18,198 bases of DNA. It comes from Lachnospiraceae bacterium (GTDB lineage Bacteria; Bacillota; Clostridia; Lachnospirales; Lachnospiraceae). The notes under the pieces are model-generated. The model had not been told where the DNA came from. It was given only the letters and a program-made list of their open reading frames with translations, and made no database searches. Positions 1 to 5,715 of the stretch are shown piece after piece (positions within the stretch are counted from its first letter, which is position 1; every line of letters starts with the position of its first letter). The position numbers were made by a program, and so were the translations under genes. Where the stretch lies: the NCBI GenBank assembly GCA_016297945.1, contig JAEDFR010000040.1:1-18198 (forward strand). The letters run 5' to 3'.

Positions 1-157
1 CATCCTCCCGTTGTGGAGCTGCCATCAGTCCCGTTGCATAATCGATCAGATTGCATACTATCAATAATAGGACTGGGACATATAATATCCCAAGAATTGA
101 TGAAAGAAAGCTTCCGATCGTAGTTGTAATTACTTTAACAATGTTTTCATTTTTCAT
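1..157 (-). CDS. Phage holin, N-terminal 52 residues (runs off the window)
   Basis: This is the first 52 codons of a gene continuing past the left edge. The start at 157 is preceded by an AAAGGA ribosome site. The protein begins MKNENIVKVITT and has a hydrophobic segment at about residues 16-36. It then reads IDYATGLMAA (residues 38-47), which matches the D-Y-x-T-G motif of the phage_holin_4 (toxin secretion/phage lysis holin) family. Holins of this type insert in the cytoplasmic membrane and time release of the endolysin. The gene lies downstream of the last tail-fibre gene, the usual place for a lysis cassette, and its upstream region carries the same 16-bp palindrome as the HNH gene. The family call rests on the motif and position; the C-terminal half is not visible. 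Confidence 0.82.
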   Translation of the reverse strand, partial: MKNENIVKVITTTIGSFLSSILGILYVPVLLLIVCNLIDYATGLMAAPQRED

Positions 158-171
158 ATTTTTTCCTTTCT

Positions 172-187
172 GTTGCACCGGTGCAAC
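172..187. repeat. Perfect 16-bp palindrome, copy 1 (before the holin)
   Basis: The sequence GTTGCACCGGTGCAAC is its own reverse complement. It ends 14 nt before the holin start codon, immediately upstream of the ribosome site. The only other copy in the window (17648-17663) is also exactly 14 nt before a start codon, that of the HNH gene. In RNA it could fold as a 6-bp stem with a CCGG loop. In DNA it looks like a dimer-protein operator. The function is unknown. Confidence 0.8.
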
Positions 188-200
188 TTTCATTTTTTTC

Positions 201-231
201 AATAAAATTACCCATGGATTTTTCCATGGGT
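201..231 (-). terminator. Hairpin between tail-fibre and holin genes, probable terminator
   Basis: ACCCATGGA (210-218) and TCCATGGGT (223-231) form a perfect 9-bp stem with a 4-nt loop. On the minus strand it is followed by AATTTTATT, a modest U-rich tail. It would end or attenuate the long structural transcript before the lysis genes. The tail is weaker than in a textbook terminator. On the plus strand a T-run begins only about 8 nt after the stem, so bidirectional action is possible. Confidence 0.5.
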
Positions 232-269
232 TTCTAATCTTTTTTCATATGAGCCTCCTTTATTTATTT

Positions 270-287
270 CATTAAACAGCAATTTGA
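270..287 (+). repeat. Left 18-bp inverted repeat of the invertible segment
   Basis: CATTAAACAGCAATTTGA is a perfect inverted copy of 924-941. It encodes the LNSNL part of the alternative fibre cassette in the same codon phase as in the expressed gene. Extended to 269-291 this copy has an imperfect dyad (outer arms TCATT and AATGA), as many recombinase sites do. I interpret it as the left crossover site. Confidence 0.8.
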
Positions 288-712
288 ATGACATTGGTAA
301 GAGTTGTTGTTTTCAACAATCTAACACAACAAATATAACAAATGCGTTTTGTCCTGTTGATATACAAAATTACAATGACGATACTGATTTATACAAAGCA
401 GACGTTGGAGGTGTTTTAATCACAAAACCTGGTACATATATTGTACATGGTCAATTTCATTTATTTTTTGCTGCTGGTGATAGTATAACAGCTAGAATAG
501 TTAACGCAATAAGCGAGCTTATAAATACAACCTATAATGATGTAAATGAAAATAATTCTAAACAATTTATAATATCTTTATCAAAAATTGTAAGAATAAC
601 ATCAGGTCAAGAAAGAGTACATTTACGTTTGGATAGTAATAATGGAAATTCCTATATTTTTTCAAATACAGTAACTAATGCTAGTAGAATTGCTATTACA
701 AAAATTGCATAA
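284..712 (+). CDS. Silent alternative C-terminal cassette of the tail fibre (N-terminally truncated)
   Basis: This is the only convincing coding region on the plus strand of the structural block. The open frame starts formally at a TTG (284) inside the inverted repeat, with no ribosome site. That codon is equivalent to Leu149 of the minus-strand fibre gene. The following 141 residues look like a compact beta-sandwich receptor-binding domain. A segment reads GGVLITKPGTYIVHGQFHLF, followed by AGDSITARIV, a later QERVHLRLDSNNG and a final RIAITKIA. This pattern resembles the C1q/TNF-like jelly-roll ends of many Firmicutes phage fibres. I infer it is expressed only after inversion of 270-941, as a fusion to the fibre stem. 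The fold assignment is by pattern only. The alternative reading is a degraded gene remnant, but the frame is intact to a clean stop. Confidence 0.72.
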   Translation: MNDIGKSCCFQQSNTTNITNAFCPVDIQNYNDDTDLYKADVGGVLITKPGTYIVHGQFHLFFAAGDSITARIVNAISELINTTYNDVNENNSKQFIISLSKIVRITSGQERVHLRLDSNNGNSYIFSNTVTNASRIAITKIA

Positions 713-735
713 ATAATTTTATATAAAAATAGTGT

Positions 736-1371
736 TTAAAAACTTTTTCCAGTTATTTCAATCCATAACCATTGTCCATTTTTAAAGAAAACATATAAAA
801 GATTTTGTGTTTTGTTATATTCTATATGGTCAATAATATATTCAGTTGTATCGTGACCTACAGAACTAATTTTTAAATTGTAGCATATATTTTCGACATT
901 ATCTAAATCGGATGATACACTACTCAAATTGCTGTTTAATGTACTTAATCCACCTGTTAAAGTACCATCTCCAATTGCGGAAATGTCTGTACTTCCAATC
1001 ATTTTAAATAAATATCTAATGTTCTTAACCGCTGTTGTAAGATAACTTAATAAATTTTGCAAAGGCTGTTCTTTTGTAATTAGTACTTGATCATCATATT
1101 CTGTTGGATTTTTATTATCATATGACACATATGGATGCTTATAAATATAATCTTTTAGTACTTTACCTTGATTTGCCGATAATGCTTTGTCTGGTGATTG
1201 ATCCTCTAAATTATCGACTATTTCCGCAACTACTACTTTTCCTGTAATCTGTGTCCCATCTGCAGCGTGCGCTGTAGCTCCTTCAAGCAAATTATCTTCT
1301 GAAACCGTATCTTCCGATATATCCATGAGTGTTGTTTCTCCTAATATTACTTTATTTATTGCTTTTCCCAT
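736..1371 (-). CDS. Tail fibre / receptor-binding protein with switchable C-terminus
   Basis: The 211-residue protein starts at 1371 behind AAAGGAG, 11 nt after the preceding gene. Residues 4-44 (KVILGETTLMD to GTQITGKV) are a paralogue of the N-terminus of the gene at 1383-1973 and are probably the tail-attachment module. Residues 62-74 contain KALSANQGKVLKD, a motif found in many phage fibres. The stem continues through GDGTLTGGLSTLNSNL (134-149). The inverted repeat at 924-941 covers codons 144-150. Beyond it lies a 62-residue C-terminal domain ending GQWLWIEITGKSF. It is the last gene of the tail module, the usual place for the host-range determinant. Assignment as a fibre is from motifs and position; the receptor is unknown. 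The protein is short for a whole fibre, suggesting a tip or adaptor role. Confidence 0.75.
   Translation of the reverse strand: MGKAINKVILGETTLMDISEDTVSEDNLLEGATAHAADGTQITGKVVVAEIVDNLEDQSPDKALSANQGKVLKDYIYKHPYVSYDNKNPTEYDDQVLITKEQPLQNLLSYLTTAVKNIRYLFKMIGSTDISAIGDGTLTGGLSTLNSNLSSVSSDLDNVENICYNLKISSVGHDTTEYIIDHIEYNKTQNLLYVFFKNGQWLWIEITGKSF
924..941 (-). repeat. Right 18-bp inverted repeat of the invertible segment
   Basis: Read on the minus strand this is CATTAAACAGCAATTTGA, identical to 270-287. It lies inside the fibre gene, from the second base of codon 144 to the first base of codon 150 (TLNSNLS), and marks the junction between the constant stem and the variable C-terminus. The flanking bases differ from the left copy, so the identity stops sharply at 18 bp. 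Confidence 0.8.
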
Positions 1372-1382
1372 GTTTTTCTCCT

Positions 1383-1973
1383 TTACGATGTTGATACCGT
1401 TCCAATAGTTACCGTTAAGCCTCCCTGTGCATTTTCCGTTTCAACATAATTAATCTTTTCTACTGTTACCTGACTTAAATAATCATATCCGGCATCAGGA
1501 AGAATTGTTTGTGCTGCATCCGTATAAGGCACTGCATTCTTTGACTGAGCTGTAACTCCTTCCCCAGTATATGTTCCAACAGTTCCAAGAAGAGATACAC
1601 CTTCTTTAATATTTTCAGGAATAATCTTGTTTTTTTCAGTAGAATCAATTTGTACAGTTCCACTTCCATCGTGATATCCACTTTGAATTGTATATACTTC
1701 ATCTTTTGTTTTAATAACGCCCTCAACCGATCCTCTATTTGTCATAGTACCGGTTACTTTATTTCCATTTACATATGCTGTTTTTCCGGCCAAAATTTCA
1801 TCTGCTACTGCATTTGCATCTGTCGTATCAGCATTATATGTACATGTTCCTGTTATTTTTTCTCCATCTTTTCCATGCGCTGTGATTCCAGATAATAATT
1901 TTTCTGGAGTAACGGTATCCCCCGTTAAATCCATCAATGTTTTGTTTCCAAATACTACTTTTGATACTGCCAT
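1383..1973 (-). CDS. Tail fibre/baseplate-associated protein, paralogue of the switchable fibre
   Basis: The 196-residue protein starts at 1973 behind TGGAGGAAG. Residues 4-44 (KVVFGNKTLMDLTGDTV and HGKDGEKITG) align closely with the start of the next gene (736-1371), so the pair arose by duplication. The middle has repeated short beta segments of the kind found in phage fibres (ILAGKTAYVNGNKVTGTM; ITAHGKDGEKITG; SLLGTVGTYTG). The C-terminus, NAQGGLTVTIG, resembles the C-terminus of the upstream 88-residue protein (NPEGGHTVTIG). It has no catalytic motif. A structural role at the tail tip is inferred. Unlike its neighbour it contains no copy of the 18-bp inverted repeat. Confidence 0.62.
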   Translation of the reverse strand: MAVSKVVFGNKTLMDLTGDTVTPEKLLSGITAHGKDGEKITGTCTYNADTTDANAVADEILAGKTAYVNGNKVTGTMTNRGSVEGVIKTKDEVYTIQSGYHDGSGTVQIDSTEKNKIIPENIKEGVSLLGTVGTYTGEGVTAQSKNAVPYTDAAQTILPDAGYDYLSQVTVEKINYVETENAQGGLTVTIGTVSTS

Positions 1974-1987
1974 TTTTCTTCCTCCAT

Positions 1988-2254
1988 TTATTCAATTCCT
2001 ATTGTTACAGTATGTCCGCCTTCAGGATTGCTGACTTCTTTGTATGGTATTTGAAATATTGTTACATCATCTACCATGCTTTTGTTTTTTGTCGGAATTA
2101 GTATTTCTGTAGTCCTTGGTGTAAATTCATATTCTCCGTCATAATACGGTAACATTCCTCCTGTTCCTGATTCTACAGATATTTCTATCTCTTTTTCCTT
2201 TTCAATCTCGAGAATAATTTCTTGCTGTTTTTCAATAATTTCTAATGTAATCAC
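1988..2254 (-). CDS. Small tail-tip structural protein
   Basis: The 88-residue protein is read from a GTG at 2254 that overlaps the upstream stop in a GTGA arrangement, so it is translationally coupled. The ribosome site GAGGGTGTG supports the start. The N-terminal 28 residues are very rich in Glu, Lys and Ile, likely one helix. The rest reads YDGEYEFTPR, TKNKSMVDDVTIFQIPY and EVSNPEGGHTVTIG, a pattern I recognise from small proteins next to fibre genes in Firmicutes siphophages. The closing GGxTVTIG motif is shared with the next gene downstream. I cannot assign a biochemical role beyond a likely baseplate or fibre component. Confidence 0.58.
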   Translation of the reverse strand: MITLEIIEKQQEIILEIEKEKEIEISVESGTGGMLPYYDGEYEFTPRTTEILIPTKNKSMVDDVTIFQIPYKEVSNPEGGHTVTIGIE

Positions 2255-2553
2255 TCAATCACACCCTCATATAGTATTGCTCCCATTGTTGTTTTCACGA
2301 TACCTGATGCAATTTTTTGTCCTGCTGCCGTTCCTCGCAACTGTACTTCAATATATCCGTCATCAAACTGTAGCGTTTCTTCCTGTGAGAAATATAAGAC
2401 CAGCCTTTTATTTTCAATGTCTTTTGTTACTTCATTCTCTCTCTTTGTAATCATCTTTCTATTTTGCTTGAATGTCAGATATATTGTTTCTAATGTTTCA
2501 ATATCTAATCCAACTACCGGAATGTAAACTGTAGGTGTCGTTCCTCTTATCAT
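2251..2553 (-). CDS. Baseplate/tail structural protein, beta-rich, unknown role
   Basis: I place the start at 2553 (MIRGTTPTVYIPV), 7 nt after a perfect AGGAGG, although the frame is open upstream to 2643 within the neighbouring gene. The product is 100 residues, with alternating hydrophobic strands (TVYIPV, TIYLTFKQ, RLVLYFSQEE, YIEVQLRG) and no membrane segment or catalytic motif. Proteins of this type and size beginning with a TTPTL/VxIPV stretch are common in Firmicutes tail modules and resemble the N-terminal beta domain of baseplate upper proteins. That comparison is from memory of family patterns and is tentative. It is coupled to the following gene through overlapping GTGA. Confidence 0.58.
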   Translation of the reverse strand: MIRGTTPTVYIPVVGLDIETLETIYLTFKQNRKMITKRENEVTKDIENKRLVLYFSQEETLQFDDGYIEVQLRGTAAGQKIASGIVKTTMGAILYEGVIE

Positions 2554-2566
2554 ATTTATCCTCCTG

Positions 2567-3784
2567 CTAATCAATGATACCTTTATCAATTGCTCCCATG
2601 AATCCATAACTTGACATGTAATTTTTATTCTCGCTGATAACAAACCAATTCAAATAATGACATCCATGATATAGAAAAATATAATCATCAATCGCTCTTA
2701 AAAACTCTCCTAAATAATCAGAATTATTTGATAATAAAACTTTTGTCCGCATATTATTTAATGATTTATACCATTCTTTAGAGCTGCTCAGCTTGCAAAT
2801 TTGTAAAACGGTATTATTTATTGCAACGACCTCTACTTTTGCCGAAGAATTGTTATAATCCGGAGTTGATGTAATTGATACTTTATTGAAATCCTTCGAA
2901 CCTAAAGGGAATACAAGCAAATTCAATCTATATGTAGCCGTTTTCATATAGATGTATGTACTTTTTTCAATATTGTCATACCATCCCATCAAATTGTTTT
3001 CAGCGACAGGATATGATACATAACTTTCATTCACTTCAATTCGTTTATCCGGATTAAGACTTGCATCAATTGCATAAGCTATAACTGTCTGCATTTTTGT
3101 GTTCATATTTTTTCCAATGAAGAAAAAATTTATGGTATCTTCATCTTCATTTTCAAAGAAATTCACAGCATATGTATTAAATGCCGTAGATACTGTTTGT
3201 GATTTGAAATCATCATTAAGATAATCTCCCGGTAATGTAAATCTTATAAAATCGCTTTCATCTTCCTTCAAACAATATCTTGTATATTGTCCCTCTACTG
3301 AAGTTGCCGTACTGGTTACAGAATCTACTTTCCAAAGAATAAATAGTCTGCTTTTTGTTCTGTAAAACCGCGGTGTTGCATAGCTGACAATGCTTTCATT
3401 CTTTGGATCTTTTATAACTGTTTCAAGCAATATCCAGTCTGTTAAATTATTTGACTTATATACGTTTCCACTTTTGGCCAAAACGTAATAATTTCCATGA
3501 AAATATCTGATATCATCATATGTCTCCGTTGTATCACCTGATGGAAATGCATATTTAATGTTTGGAGAATTATAAACAAATTTATCTGAAAAATGATAGG
3601 CAATACAAGACCCCGAATGATAATCAATCCATGCCCATACATTTCTTTGTGTCTTATACACTTTTTTAATTTGTTCATTTTCTTTTTTCCAAGCCGATGT
3701 ACATCTCTTTTTTTCTCCTGATATATTTATGAAAATTTCTTTTACTTGTTTGGTCTGTCCGCTAATATTTGCTAAAATACTCAT
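2567..3784 (-). CDS. Tail-fibre/baseplate protein, possible beta-propeller
   Basis: The 405-residue protein starts 3 nt after the previous gene's stop (start at 3784). Residues 1-50 (MSILANISGQ, KEIFINISGE, IKKVYKTQRN) form a module common at the start of baseplate fibres, probably for attachment. The rest is rich in Tyr, Asn and Phe with repeated short beta strands. One segment, SGNVYKSNNLTDW (about 104-116), resembles the Asp-box of sialidase-like propellers, but I see too few copies to be sure. It probably binds the host surface or a glycan. There are no clear catalytic residues and it could be purely structural. No coiled coil is evident. Confidence 0.6.
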   Translation of the reverse strand: MSILANISGQTKQVKEIFINISGEKKRCTSAWKKENEQIKKVYKTQRNVWAWIDYHSGSCIAYHFSDKFVYNSPNIKYAFPSGDTTETYDDIRYFHGNYYVLAKSGNVYKSNNLTDWILLETVIKDPKNESIVSYATPRFYRTKSRLFILWKVDSVTSTATSVEGQYTRYCLKEDESDFIRFTLPGDYLNDDFKSQTVSTAFNTYAVNFFENEDEDTINFFFIGKNMNTKMQTVIAYAIDASLNPDKRIEVNESYVSYPVAENNLMGWYDNIEKSTYIYMKTATYRLNLLVFPLGSKDFNKVSITSTPDYNNSSAKVEVVAINNTVLQICKLSSSKEWYKSLNNMRTKVLLSNNSDYLGEFLRAIDDYIFLYHGCHYLNWFVISENKNYMSSYGFMGAIDKGIID

Positions 3785-3787
3785 TCT

Positions 3788-4753
3788 TTATTCCTCATAT
3801 ACAAACACTATCGTATTATCTGCAACCTCTGTTGGATCTGTATTTTGGAATACAATTTGTTGAATCCCCATATCCTTTAAAGTAATGCTACTGCTGCCGT
3901 CGAAATCCGCGCTTCCAATCTTAACTTTATCTTTCAGTTTATTTGCTGTATTTGCGTTTTCTGCATTTGTTGCGTTTTCTGCATTTGTTGCGTTTTCGGC
4001 TTTTCCAACGGTTTCTGTTCCCTCAATTATCTTAGTCACTTTTTCATTTAAGTTTTGTATGTCTAAGGTATTTTTGGTAATTTTTTTTTCGCTGGATACT
4101 ATTTTTTCCGAATTATTCCTTGTGCTCTCTGAATTTTTATTTACCTGCTCCGATACTTCTATCGTTTTTGTATTCAAAGCATTCATATTTTCATCTAATG
4201 CATCTATTTCAGAATCAAATGTTTGCATTATGGTATTTACTTCTGATACAAAATCGATATAGTTCGATATCGTATTAAAAAGCTTTACCGGCTCCTGTAT
4301 TGTTAATCCAACAAACGGAACTCGATATAACGGCATCTCATTAATCAGTGCATTTCCTTCTTCTGTGATGTCACCTGTTACCGGAGTTGGATCCACTGGA
4401 TTTTGTGCAACTTCCTGTCCTTTTAAAACGACAAAACTTACGTTTTCGACACCGTTCGAATCATCTTTTGTATATCTTACACATATCAGGTCATTCCGAA
4501 GCATTCCTTGTGTTCCATTTTCAAAAACGCACTCTTCATATGTTTTTTCTTTCTGCCTGATATGCCTTCCCTGCATAATAAGATCTCCGTCAGCAATCCT
4601 TATAATATTATTTGAATAAATACTTGCAGCAAATCTGCTTCCTCTATCAAATACAAATTGTCCAGATCCAATTAATCCTATGTTTAGAGAGCCCTGATCA
4701 GCTCCTGTTACATGCTCTGCTCCTGCATGTCCTGTTACTAAATGCAATGCCAT
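3788..4753 (-). CDS. Baseplate/tail-fibre protein with coiled coil
   Basis: The 321-residue protein overlaps the previous stop by one base (TAATG) and has the ribosome site GGTGGGAG. Residues 1-65 (HLVTGHAGAEHVTGADQG, then GQFVFDRGSRFAA, then NNIIRIADGDLIMQGRH) are the hallmark N-terminal domain of many Firmicutes siphophage baseplate fibres, which docks onto the tail. After a beta region there is a long heptad-rich stretch (about 165-245) expected to form a trimeric coiled coil. This is followed by the short repeat ENATNA/ENATNA/ENANTANK and a compact C-terminal domain ending IVFQNTDPTEVADNTIVFVYEE. That end resembles fibre tips in which a final short domain follows Ala/Asn-rich repeats. Structural role; no enzyme motif seen. 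Confidence 0.7.
   Translation of the reverse strand: MALHLVTGHAGAEHVTGADQGSLNIGLIGSGQFVFDRGSRFAASIYSNNIIRIADGDLIMQGRHIRQKEKTYEECVFENGTQGMLRNDLICVRYTKDDSNGVENVSFVVLKGQEVAQNPVDPTPVTGDITEEGNALINEMPLYRVPFVGLTIQEPVKLFNTISNYIDFVSEVNTIMQTFDSEIDALDENMNALNTKTIEVSEQVNKNSESTRNNSEKIVSSEKKITKNTLDIQNLNEKVTKIIEGTETVGKAENATNAENATNAENANTANKLKDKVKIGSADFDGSSSITLKDMGIQQIVFQNTDPTEVADNTIVFVYEE
3954..3997. repeat. In-frame 18-nt tandem repeat in fibre gene
   Basis: Two exact 18-nt units (3954-3971 and 3972-3989) are followed by a partial third. They encode the hexapeptide repeat ENATNA within the stem of the baseplate protein. Slippage here would change stem length by six residues without breaking the frame. Confidence 0.75.
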
Positions 4754-5715
4754 TACTTTTCTCCCACCTTATAATCAACTTTTAAAATACCTTTTTTTAT
4801 CGTTACAATTTTCTTCTTAATAACTCTTGTTAATGTAATTCCCGTCATGATTTCACTTGCCGTAATTATATCTCCTATGTCAAAAGAATATGAATCATTT
4901 AGATTTAACTGCATGTCATCCTTTTCGTTTAATTCTTTTAATCTTCGTATTCCGTATTTTTCCAACTCTTCTAAAGATTCAGCATTAGGATAATCGTAAA
5001 CTTCTTCTATTTCATCCTTTCCAAAATAGAATTGTTCTTTTGTTACGTTTCCTTCTCCATTCATATACAGATGAATTACCTGTCTTTCTTTTAGATTTCC
5101 TTTTCCAAGACAAATCAAATGATTTACTGCTTTAAAATGTTTTTTTATCACAAAAGAAATATGATCTGAATCCAATTCCTCATCTGTATAATTTGATATT
5201 GGTAATGCCGAAAGTATTGCTTTTCCATCATGCCATTCAATATGAAGCTTCGCTCCAATCGTATTTAACATGTCGCAAATTCCCTGATAACCCTTCGTAT
5301 ATCGTTCGAATTGATAATTCGTAATGTCTAATTCTGCATCTTCTTGTTTGGCCGCAAAAACATCCATTAAATCCAACTTTTGTATTATATTTTCAAGAAC
5401 TCTGTTTGCATCACCTGATACGATAAGATAATCTTTACCTGTATCCGGTTCAATAACTTTCTTTTCCAAAATTCCTTGAAATGTTCGTCCGTGATAAACA
5501 ATCCTTTTCTGTTCTGTATCGACTTTCTGGTCATCTATCGTTCCTCCATACTCAGTCCCCTCAACATAAATCCAGTATCCTCCCGAACAGCAATTATCCG
5601 TGATTGCTACCGTAAGAGTAAAATCATTCTCATCCGTTCCAAAAGCCAAATCAAACGAGCAATCTATCAATATTCCAATTTCATCTTTGTTTTCATCTGC
5701 ATATATTAAGTCCAT
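4753..5715 (-). CDS. Tail hub / Gp37-like tail protein
   Basis: The 320-residue protein follows the distal tail gene with a 10-nt overlap. It has the features of the siphovirus ReqiPepy6 Gp37-like family, which forms the hub under the distal tail ring. These include an N-terminal beta domain (MDLIYADENKDEIGIL; YWIYVEGTEYGG; RIVYHGRTFQGIL) and a central IVSGDANRVLENIIQKL segment. The C-terminal part reads YGIRRLKELNEKD, DIGDIITASEIMTGI and ITLTRVIKKKIV. The position between Dit and the first fibre is where the tail-associated lysin or hub sits in Gram-positive siphophages. At 320 residues no appended peptidase domain is visible, so a wall-degrading activity is not supported. Family call from pattern and synteny. 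The ribosome site is weak, so translation may depend on the upstream gene. Confidence 0.72.
   Translation of the reverse strand: MDLIYADENKDEIGILIDCSFDLAFGTDENDFTLTVAITDNCCSGGYWIYVEGTEYGGTIDDQKVDTEQKRIVYHGRTFQGILEKKVIEPDTGKDYLIVSGDANRVLENIIQKLDLMDVFAAKQEDAELDITNYQFERYTKGYQGICDMLNTIGAKLHIEWHDGKAILSALPISNYTDEELDSDHISFVIKKHFKAVNHLICLGKGNLKERQVIHLYMNGEGNVTKEQFYFGKDEIEEVYDYPNAESLEELEKYGIRRLKELNEKDDMQLNLNDSYSFDIGDIITASEIMTGITLTRVIKKKIVTIKKGILKVDYKVGEK

Larger units (their letters stand above)
147..248 (-). other. Short reading frame with strong ribosome site, interrupted by TAG after four codons
   Basis: An excellent ribosome site (AAAGGAGG at about 255-262) precedes an ATG at 248. That frame reads MKKD and then meets TAG (234-236). 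The same frame continues without another stop as KPMEKSMGNFIEKN and on to TGA at 147-149, overlapping the holin start. A single TAG-for-TGG difference would make it one 33-residue protein. It could instead be a four-residue leader peptide coupling ribosomes to the holin, or chance. The terminator-like hairpin and the palindrome both lie inside this frame, which argues against a normal gene. Confidence 0.22.
270..941. other. Invertible DNA segment switching the tail-fibre C-terminus
   Basis: The segment is bounded by perfect 18-bp inverted repeats at 270-287 and 924-941. Inside are two C-terminal coding cassettes lying tail to tail. One is expressed (924 down to 736, minus strand, fused to the fibre N-terminus). 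The other is silent (288 to 712, plus strand, lacking a recognisable start signal). Inversion keeps the frame: residues 1-149 of the fibre (ending STLNSNL) would join NDIGKSCCFQQ, giving a predicted 290-residue protein instead of 211. Phage switches of this architecture (the Mu G segment with Gin, the P1 C segment with Cin) change adsorption specificity. No invertase gene lies in the window, so it would have to be supplied from elsewhere on the phage or host. The repeats, phase and orientation are seen directly; actual inversion is inferred. Confidence 0.8.

Noticed and set aside
234..236. Genome-wide reassignment of TAG to an amino acid
   Set aside because: The large fibre gene ends with TAG at 2567-2569, the gpG-like chaperone ends with TAG at 9367-9369, and the membrane peptide ends with TAG at 18018-18020, so TAG acts as an ordinary stop in this genome.
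51..275. Plus-strand frame of 74 codons antisense to the holin start
   Set aside because: It crosses the palindrome and the terminator hairpin, has no ribosome site, and its Phe-rich composition is that of the complement of an AT-rich coding and control region. The minus-strand holin explains the sequence better.
284..712. Treating the plus-strand frame as an independent complete gene
   Set aside because: Its only start is a TTG without ribosome site inside the 18-bp repeat, and its first residues are the middle of the LNSNL stem motif. It is better explained as a silent cassette.
270..941. Diversity-generating retroelement as the source of fibre variation
   Set aside because: There is no reverse transcriptase, no template/variable repeat pair with adenine-specific differences, and the repeats are short, perfect and inverted, which fits DNA inversion instead.
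2251..2643. Start of the 100-residue tail protein at 2643
   Set aside because: The upstream 30 codons overlap the end of the 405-residue gene and lack a ribosome site, while the ATG at 2553 follows a perfect AGGAGG.
3885..4262. Plus-strand frames of 60-130 codons opposite tail and head genes (also at 7101-7463, 10101-10388, 15693-15986, 16233-16583)
   Set aside because: All lie antisense to well-supported genes, are Ser/Phe/Leu-rich as expected for complements of AT-rich coding DNA, and show no family motifs or ribosome sites.
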